Shown one piece after another: positions 38,431-52,700 of a stretch of 64,000 nt of DNA. Origin of the DNA: Lophium mytilinum (lineage: Eukaryota > Ascomycota > Dothideomycetes > Mytilinidiales > Mytilinidiaceae); assembly GCA_010093605.1 (NCBI GenBank), contig MU004202.1, forward strand, positions 445,560-509,559, written 5' to 3'. The notes under the pieces are model-generated. The model worked only from the letters and a program-made list of their open reading frames with translations, searched no databases and was not told the origin of the DNA. A program made the position numbers and the translations under genes. Every line of letters begins with the position of its first letter. Position 1 is the stretch's first letter.

Positions 38431-39401
38431 ACGCGTTTACGCGCCTTAAATTTAGCTACTATATCTAGTACATCCTTGTAGAGCTTATTAACTAGTTCTA
38501 CTATAATATTCTTATTATTATTATAGCCCTTCTATTTAATATTATAGACGTCCCCTTCTTCTATATACCTTTATTATAGAATTTTTTTAATAATATACTC
38601 CTTCTAGCCTTTAATTAGGATAGGCTTTAGCGGCGGTATAATTCTATTATATAGATCCAGCGTTACTTACTCTAAGTAGGTAATACTAATAATAGAATAG
38701 ATGCAACTATACTTTTATAAAAGCTCTAGCTTATAGGCTAAATAGCTAATATATTCTAAGATCTTAAAAGGCCCAACTTATATTAGTAATAGTAAACTAC
38801 TATCTAGTAGATAGTAGCCTTACTTAATCCCTTTTATAACCTTAAGATAGACTAAGCCTATAAGGTCTAGCGGGGTATAGTTCTTATTATAGTAGGCGGC
38901 TATCTTAGCTTAGGCTAATTTTAAGGTATTAGTAACGTCTAGGTATAAGGCTTTTCTTTTCTAGAGTATTAGAGTATTATTAACTTTAGACCTATAAAAT
39001 GTTTTTAGTATAAGCCTATATATAATTTTATATAGCGTATATCTACTAAAAGTATTAATAGTAGTATTTAAGGTGTATTCTACCTATAGTAGTAATAATT
39101 ACTATATAGTTTTATATTACTCTATAAAAAGGTAGCGTAGTATTATTTCTATAGTTTAATTTATTCTCTCTACTTGCCCGTCTACTAATAGATAATATAA
39201 AGTTATTATCTATAGATCTACTTTATATTTACTAAATAGAGCTATCTAGAATTTCCCTATAAACTTTAGGTCTTAATTACTAATAATAGTATCTAGTAAG
39301 CCCTAGTCGTAGAAGATGCAATTAAAGAAATAGTTAGCCTAGACTTCTACAGAATCTATATCCTTTTCTAGAATTAAATACATAGTTTTAGAAAACTTAT
39401 C

Positions 39402-39695
39402 TATAATAGTTATAATTATATTATTACTATTAACTAAGAGTAGTAATCCTATAATAAAATTAATTACTAGTATAGTAAATAGCTATTCTAGTATAGGGAT
39501 AGGTTAGAGCTGCCTATATAGCTTCTAGTTTCTTAGTTTTAACNNNNNNNNNNTATAATAGTTATAATTATATTATTACTATTAACTAAAAGTAGTAATC
39601 CTATAATAAAATTAATTACTAGTATAGTAAATAGCTATTCTAGTATAGGGACAGGTTAGAGCTGCCTATATAGCTTCTAGTTTCTTAGTTTTAAT
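39402..39695. repeat. 142-bp direct duplication flanking the gap
   Basis: 39402-39543 and 39554-39695 both start tataatagttataattata and both end at ctagtttcttagttttaa. They differ at only about three sites, all transitions. Most likely an unmerged contig overlap rather than a biological repeat. Confidence 0.9.
39544..39553. other. Assembly gap (10 N)
   Basis: Ten Ns inside the integrase part of element E. The sequence on its left (39402-39543) is repeated almost exactly on its right, so the true gap size is unknown and may be zero or negative. Confidence 0.99.
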
Positions 39696-42600
39696 ATACT
39701 ATAAGCTAGGTAAGCTATTATCTATTCCTTAATCTTTTAGTAAAGCCTTAGGGTATATATCTTATACTAAAGCCTATAGTAGGCATAGTTTACTCTATTA
39801 TACCTACTATTATTATATACCTTTTAGATAGCGTTAGTCGCTATACTACTAGGTAGGTAAAAGTATTATTAACCGCCGCTATTCTTTAAGTATAGAAGGC
39901 TATTATCTAGAAAAAACCTATAGTAGTACTTTCTCTATTCTTTAGCTACCCTTATATATAGCTACTCTAATACTACCTTAAAGGCTTTATTCTTTCTTAG
40001 CTTAGCTCTAATTTACTCCTTATATATGTTCTTAATGTAGATAGTTATTATTATAAGGCTAGTAGTAACTACCTTATTAGGTACGGCTTTATTATAGATA
40101 GTATTATTATAGACTATTAGTAGCCTTAATAGCCTATCTATATTCTTATACTACCTTCTAGGCTTATATATAATCTTTATTCTAGGTAAAAATATAGAGA
40201 GGTAAAGCTTCTATTCTCTAAGGTGCGCTAATTATCTATCTTTACCTTCTATCTAAAGGGTAGACTATAGGGCTTTATAATTAATATAGACTATAAAGTT
40301 ATTTCTATCTAAATATAGGTAAAGCTTTCTAAGCGCCTAGACTAGTACGCCTGCTTTTAACTCTATTACCTAGTAGTTCTTCTTATACTTCTTTAGTAAT
40401 TAGCTAATAAATAAAACTAGTTATTTAACGCTGTCCGCGCTAATCTAGTATAAGGCGCAGCTATATTCTTATTTCTTTAATCTATTAACATAAATAATAA
40501 AGAGGCGTAGGTAGTCTAGTAAGGCTAAAACTAGTTTATTATAGAGCTTTATTTTAATATTTTTCTATACATCTATATATTTCTAGGGAGGGTCTATTAT
40601 CTTTTATACTATTATATAGTTTTTTCGCGCTCGTCCCTTACTAGGGCTATCTTTTAGCCCATCTAGCTTTAATTTCTATAGCGGAGCTATAATATAGTTA
40701 TATTCTTTAATATAGTAATAGTACTATCTAAAGAAGGCTAGTTCTAATTCTAGGTTATAAAGCGTTTTTAGGAATTATATAATTCTAATAGTATTAGTCT
40801 TTTTCTCTAAGGTACTAAGGCCTAATCTTAAGATGTAATAGCCTAGCATTTCCAGGCTATAATAGCTAAAATAGTACTTACCTAGTAATAAAGTAACGCT
40901 GGCGTTCTATAAGGCTATTATAACTTTATCTAGGTAGTAGAGGTGCTCCTCCTTTAACTTAGAGTAGATAATAATATTATTAATATATATAGTAATAAAC
41001 TTCTAGAGGTATAGTATAAATAATATCTCTATATAGTATTAGAAAAACCCTAGTATATTTACTAACTCTATTATTACTACTATTAGCTACTTATAGCTAT
41101 AATATAGTATAATAAAGCTAGTCTTCTACTAATCTTTCTTTTTTAGGCGCTATTAAAAGAAGCCTTTTATTATATCTATTAATAAGAAGATAATAGCTCT
41201 ATCTAGTAAATTAAAGATATTATTCTATTATAGTAGCGGATAGGCGTCTAGATATAACTTAGTATTAATCTTTTAAAGGTCTACTACTACTCTTAGCTTA
41301 CTATTTCTCTATACTATAAACGCTAGTAACACTGCTACTAATAGCTAGCTAAGTAGAATCTTCTCTACGCGTCCTTGCGCTGTAAGTAGGTTAAGAATGT
41401 TATTAATTGCCTACTTATCCCGCTTAGAGAGCCCGTAAGCCCTTTATTTAAGCCTATATATATCTATTTTATCTATAAAAGAAATTAGTATATCTATACT
41501 ATTATTAAATAGCTCTAGGCGTTTATTAAAGAGTTTAGCGTACTTATAGGTAATATAGTATAGGGCTTTACTAAAGTCTACTCTAAAATAGTTAGAGATA
41601 TGCGCTTAAAAGAGGTCTATATTATTCTCTATAGGGTTTATAATAAATAGAATACCGTCTTTATTATTATCTACGTCTCCTTTTATAATATCTATCTATA
41701 GCGCGGTAGCTATATTAGTTTTATTCTTTAAGGTCTTAATAACTATAGTTTCTAGATTCTAGGTAATATTAGCTACTAAACTTTTACTAGTAGTAACCTT
41801 ACTTTTAAAGACCTATACTAGATTAATACTAATATCTATTTCCGCGGTTATAGGCTTATTCTAGTATAGTATAATATATCTAAGCTACCTTTCTTTCTTT
41901 AAAATTAGGGCCCGGGTTCTAAAATTTAAAAAGGGGACGCTGCTATCTATACTAGTAAGTAAGGCTTATGCGCCTAATCTATATACACCCTTATACTTAT
42001 TAATAAAGTCTAAATATAGCTTAAAAAGATATATATCTATATTACTACTATTACTATATATAGATATATTACGGCCCTATTCTAGTTCTATAGTAATGTC
42101 GCTAGCTAAAAACGCTCGCGTTGCTTTTACTTTAGGCGGCTTTATCTTTAGTAGTAAATCCTTAGCTAATACTATAAGGGGGAATATATACTTTCCTTTT
42201 TAAAGTCTATTAGAACTATTAGCGTCCTTCTATATAATACTAAGTCCCTTAGAGCGTAATATATTAATACCTAGAAGTAGCCTATAGTCTAGGTTTAGAA
42301 TAATATAAGCTTTAACTAGTACTTCTATAGAGGCACTAGTCATATCTATAAAATAGATTTTAAAGCTAGCCTATGCATATAATTATACTACTTTATCTAT
42401 TATACTAAATATCTTAATACTTCTTTTTAGTTAATATATAGTAGCGTCTAGATAATACTATTACCTCTAAGCGTTATTAATAAGGGTAATAATGCTGCCT
42501 AAATCTAGGCATGCCTAGATTTAAACGCCCGCTAGCGTTTTAGTATTAATTTTTATAGTAATATACTATAAAAATTTCTCCCCCGGCTAGATATACTTTA

Positions 42601-45600
42601 TTAATCTTACTCTATAAACTCTAGCGTTTACCTTATACTATAGTACTAATATTAACGTAGTAGCCGGGGTTTTTACTTCTATTAGAATATAACCCGGGGT
42701 TAATACCCTAAATTCTTATTTTTTAAGAATTAGAGGAGGTAGTTAAGCTTATTAATTATTTATAAAGAGCTATTACTATTATTATTATCTTCTTCCTTAA
42801 TAGCGGCGTTCTTATCTATAATAGTATCTAATTAAACCTCTGCGTTATACGCCTTTATAGCGTTTTTCTTAAACTCCGCTACTAGAATATAGTAGGGACA
42901 CAGCCGTATAAAGTATATCTTATTTAGCTTTCCTTTTACTATGTAGATTAGATATAGCTTATTTAACTTTTTATCTATTAGCCTCTTTTAATTCTAATTA
43001 TCCTTAGTAATTAGTACCTTACTATATTTCTCTTTAATGCGTGCAAGTACCTACTTAAGATAATCTAAGGCTAGATAGTACTATACCTTTCTAGAGCCTT
43101 ATTACTATAATAAGTATAGCTTATATATTAGTACTATAGGCCTAAACTAGTTCTACTATATATATATTTTCTCTACCGCTAGTAACTATACTATAACCTA
43201 ACGCTAAAAGTTTTATAGCGTATTGCCTGCCTTAAAGGTTTAGACTAAGTTTATTAGAATTAGGTTAAGGCCGGTCTAAAGTTTAAAGATAATATTATAT
43301 TTATCTTCTATGCCGGCTTTATAAAGTAAATTAATCTTTCTAGTTATATATTAAGAGAGAGATAGCTAATCTACCTTTTAGAATAAGAACTCTATTTTAA
43401 AGGCTTCTTACTTAGTTATATAGCGTGGCTTCCAGTATTACTATATAAGCTAGTCCTTCTAATAAGCTAGGCTAGTATTTATCTAGGCTTATACTATACT
43501 TAGAAGTAATATATACTATACGCGTGCATCGCCTATAATATATAATAGTAGCTATAGTAAAACTACTATATCTCTATATATCTCTACTATTTACTTAAAG
43601 CGCTAGATAAATATAGTAACTAAATTCTTTTCTAGGTTAAATAATATAATATCTACTAGCCTAAGCTTAGGGAGGGAGAATTATACTAGGGGTAGAATTC
43701 TTATATCTTAAGCTCGGCCCTAATTTTAACCTATAAAGCCGTTATCTACTAACTATAGATAATATTTATTAAGAGGCCGGGGTATATATAGATATTTTAA
43801 TAGATAAGATTATAGGGCCTCTAGTAGAAGGTACTAATTAAATATTAGAGGCTTCTACTATACTAATAGGCCCTAATAAGATAGTAGAGGTTATAATAGT
43901 AGAGGTTTCTATTATATAGTAGAACCTTATACTAGCATTAGTAGTCTTAGGGCCTATAGCTAAAGCTATTAGTAAAGTAACTCTATAGTCTCCTTTATAC
44001 CCTCTATATATTTAAGAAAGCCCTAGAAGATATATATATTATATTTATTTAGGTTACTACTATTATAAAAAAATTAGTTCTTATTATATATAGCGCTGCC
44101 TATACTATTAATTATATCTACTTACTTCCGCCTGCCTAACTATAGAAACTTGTCCGGTTAAATTTCCTAAATATTATCGTCCAAACTAGAGATAGAATTG
44201 CTAGGTAGCTTCTCTAGTCTAATTCTAAAATATTTAATAACGCGCCTAACATTATTTATACTATTAGCTATATTCTTAAAAAGAAAGTATAGAGATATAT
44301 ACTTAAAGCTAGGTCTAACTTTAGTAAGATAGCTCTCTTTCTAGCTATTTAGTATTAGTTTATCTAGCCCTTATACTTAACTAGCTATAATAATATTAAT
44401 TTCTGCTACTACTTCTAGAAACTTCTATTAGCGTTATTATAATTTCTAGAGAAAGATAGCGTTTATATTATACTACCTCTTAGTATAAAACCTAATAGTA
44501 CTATTTAAATTTAGGCCTAGCGTTACTAAATTACGTGCGCCTTTAGATTTACTAGTGCTGCTGCTAGCTTCTATATTTACTACCGGCTTATTAGTCTTAG
44601 CTTTAGTAACGCCGGTTAGTTTTATAATATCTACTACTAGTTTTACTTTACGTACTAAAAGGGCGTGCTAGATGCGTTAGGCTATAATCTATAGCTTATT
44701 AGCGTCTAGTATACTAGGCTTTAGCTATTTATAGTTATAGATATTACTATAACTAAGTATTATATATATATTATTTAATATATATATAATAGTAATATTT
44801 TATATAGCTTTATTACTACTATTCTTCTATATTATAGAAAGAATAAGATTCTAAGTAGTAGATAGGTTTTCTTTAAAAATCTAAGTAAGAATATATATAA
44901 GATTATCTTCTAGTGCTTCTAGAAGAGTATTTCTCTATACTACTAGAAGGTATATATTTCTTAAGGCTATACCTAGCAGGTTCTTAAATATCTATACTAT
45001 AGCCTTATTCTTAGCGTCTACTATAGTACTAAAGATTATAGTATTATATATAAACCGCTCTTTAAAACTATTATAAGAGTTAATTTACTATACTATTCTA
45101 GTAAAACTATATATATATTCTTATATAGTAATATTAGCCGCTAAAATATAGGTAGAGCCCGGCTTAATATATATATAATATTAGTTAAATCCAGGTTTAT
45201 AGTGTCTAGAGCTAGCCTATAGGCCTGTAATTTATTAAGCTTTTATATATTAGCTCTATACTATTCTTTAAATACTTCTCCCTTTATTAGCTGCGTTAGA
45301 AGCAGGGTAATAGTAGTATTAGAAATCTAATTAGCAGTATAAAAAACCCTAATTAGCAGCTTAAAAATTCCTAATTAGTAATTTAGTTACTAGTATTCTA
45401 GGTAATTTAAGGCTAATAGGCTTATATTATCTTTCTAGTATAAGGGTATAAAAGAAAGAAGTTAAGTAGTTATTATATCTCCGCTATCTTCTACTACTAC
45501 CTGTGCGTGCTTTAATAGAAGTATATATTATTTACTACTAGAAGTATATATTATTATAGAAGCAGTAGTATATTAATTAAATAATACTACTATATAAGAT

Positions 45601-45853
45601 ATTATAGTAGGCGTCTAAAGCGCTAATTATATTTTCTAGATACTAAGGTTAGTTCTAGTAGCTAGAGCTAATTGCGCTAGCCGCTGTCGCCAATAAGATA
45701 GTTATTAATAGTAACGCTAGCCTGCTTAGCGTAGGTATTAGTAGTAGCTAATAAAGCTCTTCTAACTATTATAATATAAGTAGAATAATAATAAGAGGAA
45801 TTCTATAAGTATTTATTGCTAGAGAATTAAATTATCTATCTCTAGCTACTAAC

Positions 45854-46024
45854 TATAAGAAATATAAGCGTGCGTTATAGCTTATATACACGTTTACGCT
45901 AGAGGACTTATAGTTATAATTAAGAGTAAATTTAGTATTAAGTATAAGGCTTAACACGTTAAACTATATAGACCCCTTACTTATATACCTACTTCTACTA
46001 ATACTTTTATACTTATTTCTAACA
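45854..46024 (-). repeat. E 5' LTR (171 bp)
   Basis: Plus-strand ends are tataagaa and tttctaaca. Followed by ttctt, as is the base run before the other LTR. Confidence 0.85.
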
Positions 46025-48317
46025 TTCTTACTATATTAAAAGTAGTAAAGAATAGGTACTATAGTAAACGCTATTTTAAGTACTTAGAAAGCGGCGTTGT
46101 ATTTATTATTCTAGATAAACTATACTTTTAGCTTAGTTTTCTTACTATCTATAGTTTTTATTATTAATATAAGTAGGCTAATAATGCAGAAGAATGCGTA
46201 TATAAAGTATTAGTAGAAGTTAGTAAACCTAAGAAAGGCTTATATATTCTATAGGCAGGTAGGGGTTTTCTAATTAATAACTATAGCAACTTTTTTAGGG
46301 TCTATTTAGACGCCTTCTATTATAATAATAAGACCTAGGTACTTAATTTCTATTTTATTAAATTTATATTTAGTAAAGTTATAATTAAGGCTAGCTTTAT
46401 TAAGCCTTTCTAGTACCTTTATAATATACTCTTTATATTCTTCTTTAGTGCTATTTATATAGACTAGAATATTATCTATATAGGCTAAATAGAAATTATC
46501 TAGGTAATTATATAATATTTAGTTAATAAAGAATTAGAATTATTTGGGACCTTCTATAATACTAAAGGGTATAATAATAGATTTATATTATCTCTATTAT
46601 ATAGAGAAGGCTATAAGGCCTATATTTTCTTCCCGCATTTAAATTTAATTAAACGTGGAAATAACGTCTAGTTTAGAATACTATTTAGCGTTACTAAGCT
46701 TTTAGAGTGTTTCTTAGATAAGTAGTAGTAGGTATTTTATTTTAACTATTATAGTATTAATAGCCCTATAGTTAATATAGAAATAAACACCCCCTCTAGA
46801 CTTCTAGATAAAAAGTATAGAAGAGGATGTAGAGAATTATAACTTATAGATAAATTCTTTATTAAGGTTATTATTAATCTATTTCTTAATAACTTTAAGT
46901 TTCTCTTTTAATATAGTATATAGCCGGGCTTTAGGTAGCTTACTAGCTTCTTTAATAAGGTTAATTTTATAATTAATTCCGGGTTAGTATAGAAGTAGTA
47001 TATTTACCTTAACTTAATTAAATATATAGACGTAACGGCGTAGGCGCTTTAGAAGTTATTATTCTATCTCTTCTTATAAGAGGTGCTTCTTAGTGCGCAT
47101 AAACTTATTAATATTCTTAGCTAATATTTTATATACTTTAAGAGGGATGTTATTACCTATCTAAAAGGTAATAACTTATAAGCCGTTACACGCAATAATA
47201 AAGTTCTTATTCTTATTTTCTAAAGTTTTTATAATATAGTATAGAATTTATTTAAGTTTCTATTCTTTATACTTAGAAATAGAGGCTATTTATATATAGG
47301 CCTCTATACTAATAGGTTTCTAATTTATAAGGTTATAGTAATTATTAGGTATATTATAAGAATATATACTATTTACCTAGATAGTAATAGAGTTATAGTT
47401 AAAATAATATATATAGTTCTTATAGGGCTTATAGTAAGAATATATAAAATCTAGGCGTTCTACTTTCTAGTTAATAGCTAGGTTATATTCTTAGAGCTAG
47501 TTAAGTTCTATAATAATATTATAGTCTTCTAGATTAGTAATATAAGCCTAGTAATAGCTCTAATAGCTATTTATATCTATACTAAGAAGGGCTTTATATA
47601 TTACTTTTTAGGCGATAGCTAATCTATTAGCTAGTTTAAGAACTTAGGCTTTTTTAAGGGGTTTTAGAGGTAGATTTACTAGGTATATAAACTTAGTATT
47701 AGTAAATAAATTAGTAGCTCTATAATTAAAATAAGAATTAATTTTTATTATTTCTATAGGTTATTCTTTTTTATAGGTTTATACTATTACTAAAAGAACT
47801 ATATTATTTACCCGCTTAATATTAAATCCTCTATCTTTATTTTAAAATAGTTCCTATTAAGCTTTACTAAGAGAGGCTACTAAAATAATAAGCCTTCTAT
47901 ACTAAAGATTCTATATAACTAAGTTCTTATTATATTATAGACTATAATAATAGTCTATAACTTTACTTTTCCCTAAGAATTCTTACCTTTAGAGCGGCTA
48001 GAGCCGCGGTTATTATTAAGGGTTTTATAGTTATTAAAGCTATTATTATCTAAAAGTTCTTTAACGCAAGCGGCTTAATTATTAAGATAGAGTACTAAAT
48101 CTATCTAATAAGTAGTAAAGCCTAGTTTATTAAGTTAATTTATAGAGTAATATAGGTTTTAGATAAAGTATTTAGAGAGATAGTAGTAGAAGTACTTACT
48201 ATTCTTTATAAGCGCTTCTCTATTACCTTTATAGAGCTTATTAGGGGGTACCTAGTTAGTAGAAGGGGTAATTTTAATATTCTTTTAGGTTATAGAGATA
48301 GTAGTAGTAGTTAAGAG

Positions 48318-48455
48318 GCGTAGAGTATAGTTATAGTTATAGTTATAATTATAGTCTTAGTAATTATAGTTATTATAGTAATTATAGTTATTATAGTTGC
48401 GACTATTATAATTAAAGCCTTAGGGCTAGTTATAGTTAAAGTTACTAAAGCTATA
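48318..48455. repeat. Low-complexity attatagtta-type repeat in B gag
   Basis: Irregular 6-, 9- and 12-base repeats of the type atagttata and taattatagttat. Probably encoded an Asn/Tyr- or Gly-rich gag tail, common near Gypsy zinc knuckles. Confidence 0.6.
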
Positions 48456-48949
48456 GTTATTAAGTTGCGCGTTCTTATTAATACTATTATTATAGAGCTA
48501 TTTATATACAGCGTTAATATACTATAGGCTAGTAGTAAAGCCTTTACCTAAAATAGCGCCGGTAATAATATCTAGATAGAGTTTCTACTTAAGGTTATAG
48601 ATATTATTATAGCCTCTATAGCCTAGAAGATAGATTATATATAACTTTATTAGCTTCTATATATAATTAGAAGTTATACTACTAGTCTAGATAAGCTTAT
48701 AAAGCTTATTCTTAGTAGTTCTAATCTTATTAGAGTTATTATACTAGAAGTCTAAGGATATAATAGCTTTCTAGATAGTAAGAAAAAGCTAGTAGCTATC
48801 TTACTAGGCGCGGAAGCCTTTAAGGGGTATACCTATAAGTTACTTACTAAGATAGATAAAGTATAAGGGTTTACTAGATTTTATAGTATAGCTACTATAG
48901 TTAACTTTATTTAGAAATCTCTAATAGAACTTAGAGTACTTATTTTTAT

Positions 48950-49171
48950 TATTATAGTATAAACCTAGAATTATAATAATTATATACTAAGGTTACATGC
49001 AGCCCCTTATATAATCTAAGCAAGACGCTAGCCTAAGGCGCTAGGCTATAGCCCGTGCGCCGGCGTTAAACTATAACCTCTTAAGAGCTTCTAGCTCTCT
49101 CTCTTCTTCTTAGCTTAGATTTTTATAATAGTTAATATACCTTATTACTTATATTATATTAGCCCCCTATA
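48950..49171 (+). repeat. C 5' LTR (222 bp)
   Basis: Begins tattatagtataaacctag and ends gccccctata. Pairs with 56482-56703; its CpG sites are more eroded than in that partner. Confidence 0.9.
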
Positions 49172-49622
49172 TAATCTAAGCTTACTTTTCTATACTTAGA
49201 ATCTTATTAAATTTTTTCTAGAACTCTATTAAGATCTAGGCGTTTTTACTAAAATAACTTAAATACCCGCCGGCCTAGCTATATAGCTACGCGCGGCATC
49301 TAAATCTAACCTAGTAGACTATAATCTAATACTACCTCTTCTAAATAAGCTAGTTAATCTAATAGCTAGGCTTTAAAATAATCTAAAGACTCTAGGCGCT
49401 ATAAATAGCGCTGCCCTAAATACTTTAAAAGAACTACTAATTACCTATACTTCTATAACTCTATTAACCGCTAGTAATAAGAAAGCTTACTGCACTATAT
49501 AACTTACGTACTTTTAAGGTGTAGCTAAGGGCTCTTCTACTCTAGCTATTATTTCTAGCTTCTAATATAGAACTAGAGAACTAATTCTAAATATCTAAGC
49601 CTTCTTATAGACTATAGATAAT

Positions 49623-49705
49623 ACCTAGCGCGCTAATACCTAGCGCGCCGACACCTAGCGCGTAGATATCTAGCGCGTAGACATCTAGCGCGCAGATACC
49701 TAGTG
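49623..49705. repeat. 15-bp tandem repeat in C gag, about 5.5 units
   Basis: Units of the form aYctagcgcgYagaY start at 49623, 49638, 49653, 49668 and 49683, with a partial sixth. The period equals five codons, so it would be a pentapeptide repeat in gag. It stands out as CpG-rich in an AT-rich setting. Confidence 0.85.
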
Positions 49706-52700
49706 CTCTAAATACTTAGTAGATAATTAAGTTAATACTACTAGATCTATAAACTAGAACTAGACTATTACTAATAAACTTAATCTAGACTAAGACTCTA
49801 ATAATAAAGGTAGCTTTATTACGCCTAGCGCAAATATTCTAGGTAAGCGCGCTATCTAATTTATTATAAAAGATAATATATATAACTCTTACTAAGTAGA
49901 TAGTAGTAACCTATACGCTACTTATTACTAAGTATCTATAGTAGACTAATAAGCCTCTATTCTAGTTGCATGCTATAAAACTAAATAGGTTCTAGATACT
50001 AAACCTAAGTATATAGATATTCTAGAGGGACTATAAGAAACTAACCTATAGTGCTATATCTAGCTACTAGTCTAGCTTTTTAATTATTATAGTAATAGTA
50101 CTATAACTATTAATACTATAGTTACTAATAAGATAGAGTTTACTACTATAGTAAATAAAGATAACCTTATATAGTAGAAATCCTTCTAGAAGCTCTATAT
50201 AGAGTATAAAGTAGGCTTTAAAGAAGCTAATAAAAAGAATAAGCTCTATAATAACCTCTAGAATAAATACTAGAAGTATAAATAGAATACCTTTAATAAT
50301 ACTACTATAGTAGAATAAGAATTAGAGGCCTATTACGCTAAGTAGCACTAGTATATTATAAGTAGTTGCTAGGCTAACTAAAAGCTTAACTAGATGCGTC
50401 TACGCTATAATTACTAGTATAGTAAATATTACGTACTTAAGAAAATATATAAATAGCTTACTACTTATATTAAGAAGCTTAAATAATAGATATATTAAGG
50501 GGCTATGCACCTATAGCCTCTAGACCCTAACTATAATTTAGATAATAATAGTACTTATTCTTCTATACCCGCAGTTCTACTTTATTAACGCCCTATTAGC
50601 TAGCCTCTATAGTTTAACCCTATTAAGAGTAAGTCCGCTACTCTATTTATGCCTATTTAGAACCCCGGCGCGTATACAGTAATATATTACTACCCTAATC
50701 TAGATAAGTTTAGTAGTAGTAATAAGAATAAACTATTCTACTAGTAGTAGTATATATAGGTATTTAGTAAGCTAGATATCTATATACTACTATATACTAC
50801 TATGTACTACTAAATAGTCTATATCTATAATAGGCTTAAGAGAGAAGCCTTTAATATAATCTTCTATTATACTAAACCTAATAGTAATAAGCTATATCTT
50901 ACTATAGAAAAACTAATTAATAATCTAGATAAGGTCTATAGACTCTTTAATAAGGCGGCTAACGCATATACTAACTTATATAATAGTAAGTTTATATAGA
51001 AGAAAAATAAGCGCGTTATAATCTAGGTAGAATACTTTAATACTAGTGTAGCCTCCCTCTACTTTAAAGACCCTAAGAAGATCTACTATATATAGTATAA
51101 TCTTACTAATAGCCTTAAGTATAAAGCCGCTAATAGATAGAATAGTAATATAATAACCTTTATTATATTTCTCTAGACCTTAGAATTCTAGCTTAATATT
51201 ATTAAGCTAAATAGAGATAACTATAAGAATAAGAATAAAAACACCTCTAAGTCTACGCGCAATACTTATAAAGCTACTAGCGCTAAATTAACCTCTACTG
51301 CGCCTTGCCGCCTGCTACTTACTAACGCGGAGCATATATCTAAGAATAATACTAGTAATACTACTCTAAGTACTAGTATAAATAACTTACTAGGCCTCTT
51401 TAGTTATAATCGCCGTACTATTACTCGCCTTAAGTAGCTAGGTTACTACTAGAACTATCTTAAGTATAGATATATAGCTAATAGTAATGCCCTATATATT
51501 AGCTAATAGCCTATTCTAATCTATAAAGTTAGCGGCCTTACTAATAAAATTAACCTTACTAGTATTAATATTAGCGCTATCTATACCGGCTCTACTTATA
51601 ATAAGATAATAGAAAATACTTAGTTCTTAGTAATAGTTGCTACTAAGAACCCCTAATAGTCTTTAATAATAAGAAATTAAGAGCGGTTATAGATAGGATT
51701 ACTATTTTAGAATAAGAAATTAAGCTAGTTATAGTGCGTATATCTACTCTTATACCCTAGCTAGTTAATAGTAAATAATTTAGCTTTTTAGGTAGTATTC
51801 TCTAATCTAATTTATTTACTACTAAAATTCTTTCTAATATAGAATTAGGCTCTTAATTCCTTTATTTAAAGACCGCGCGCCTTTATAAGATATCTACCTA
51901 ATCCCTTTTATAATCTATTATCCTTAAGCTTACTAATAGTAAGCCCTCTATTATACTAAATTATATAGTAGATATTACCTTCTATATTAGTAACTACTAT
52001 AATACTATTACCTACTATATTACTAACACTAGATAATATAATATAATTCTAGGTATACCCTAGCTCTAGCTTTATAACTCTACTATTAGCTTTAGAAAGA
52101 CCTAGCTAATCTTCTAATCTAACTACTATATATCTAATTACCTTTATTATAGTAGGCTAGTAGTTATAAAGAGCCTTATCTACTTAAAATATATTAAAAT
52201 TAAACTATACTAGAACCTAGGCAACTTCTATAGCTCTTAATATAACTCTAACCCTAACTCTAGCCCTAACCTCCGCCTCTTTATTAAAGGGCCTAACAAC
52301 GCTAAGAACTCTCCTTAGCTTAACTATAAGGGGAGACCTCTTTCTTCTAAACTAGTTCTACTAGATAAGCTATCTAAATATAATATTTAGTTTATCTCTA
52401 TATATACCTATTTAACTATAGCTAAATAGAATAAGAATATAGTAATAACTATTACTTTAAGGGACTTTAAGTAATTAGACTAGCCCTAAGAAATAGATAA
52501 GTAACACGCCTATAGATAATAGGTTATAAACCTAGTAGGCGTTACTACTAAGAATTATTACTAATTTAAGAAGAAAATAACTAAATTACTATATATAAAG
52601 GATTAGCTTTAATAGAAGATTTCTTCTCTCTTCTATTAGATTCTAGATACTTTTAATCTATAAGTAGCTAATAAACTACTACTATATAGGCCTAGTATAG

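Larger units (their letters stand above)
34774..46024 (-). mobile_element. LTR retroelement E, 11.25-kb chromovirus with extra 3' block, broken
   Basis: 171-bp LTRs at 34774-34944 and 45854-46024 with target duplication ttctt (34769-34773 and 46025-46029), inserted into element B. It runs on the minus strand. From its 5' side: gag about 45.3-42.8 kb, protease about 42.4-42.1 kb, reverse transcriptase about 41.4-40.8 kb (motif near 40990), RNase H about 40.6-40.2 kb, integrase about 39.9-38.8 kb across an assembly gap, and a chromodomain at about 38.65-38.45 kb. About 3.4 kb of further DNA separates the chromodomain from the 3' LTR. Broken many times by RIP. One LTR retains the terminal CA, the other shows TA. 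Confidence 0.85.

Noticed and set aside
39402-39695. Biological tandem duplication in E
   Set aside because: It straddles an N gap exactly and the copies are nearly identical; an assembly overlap is far more likely.
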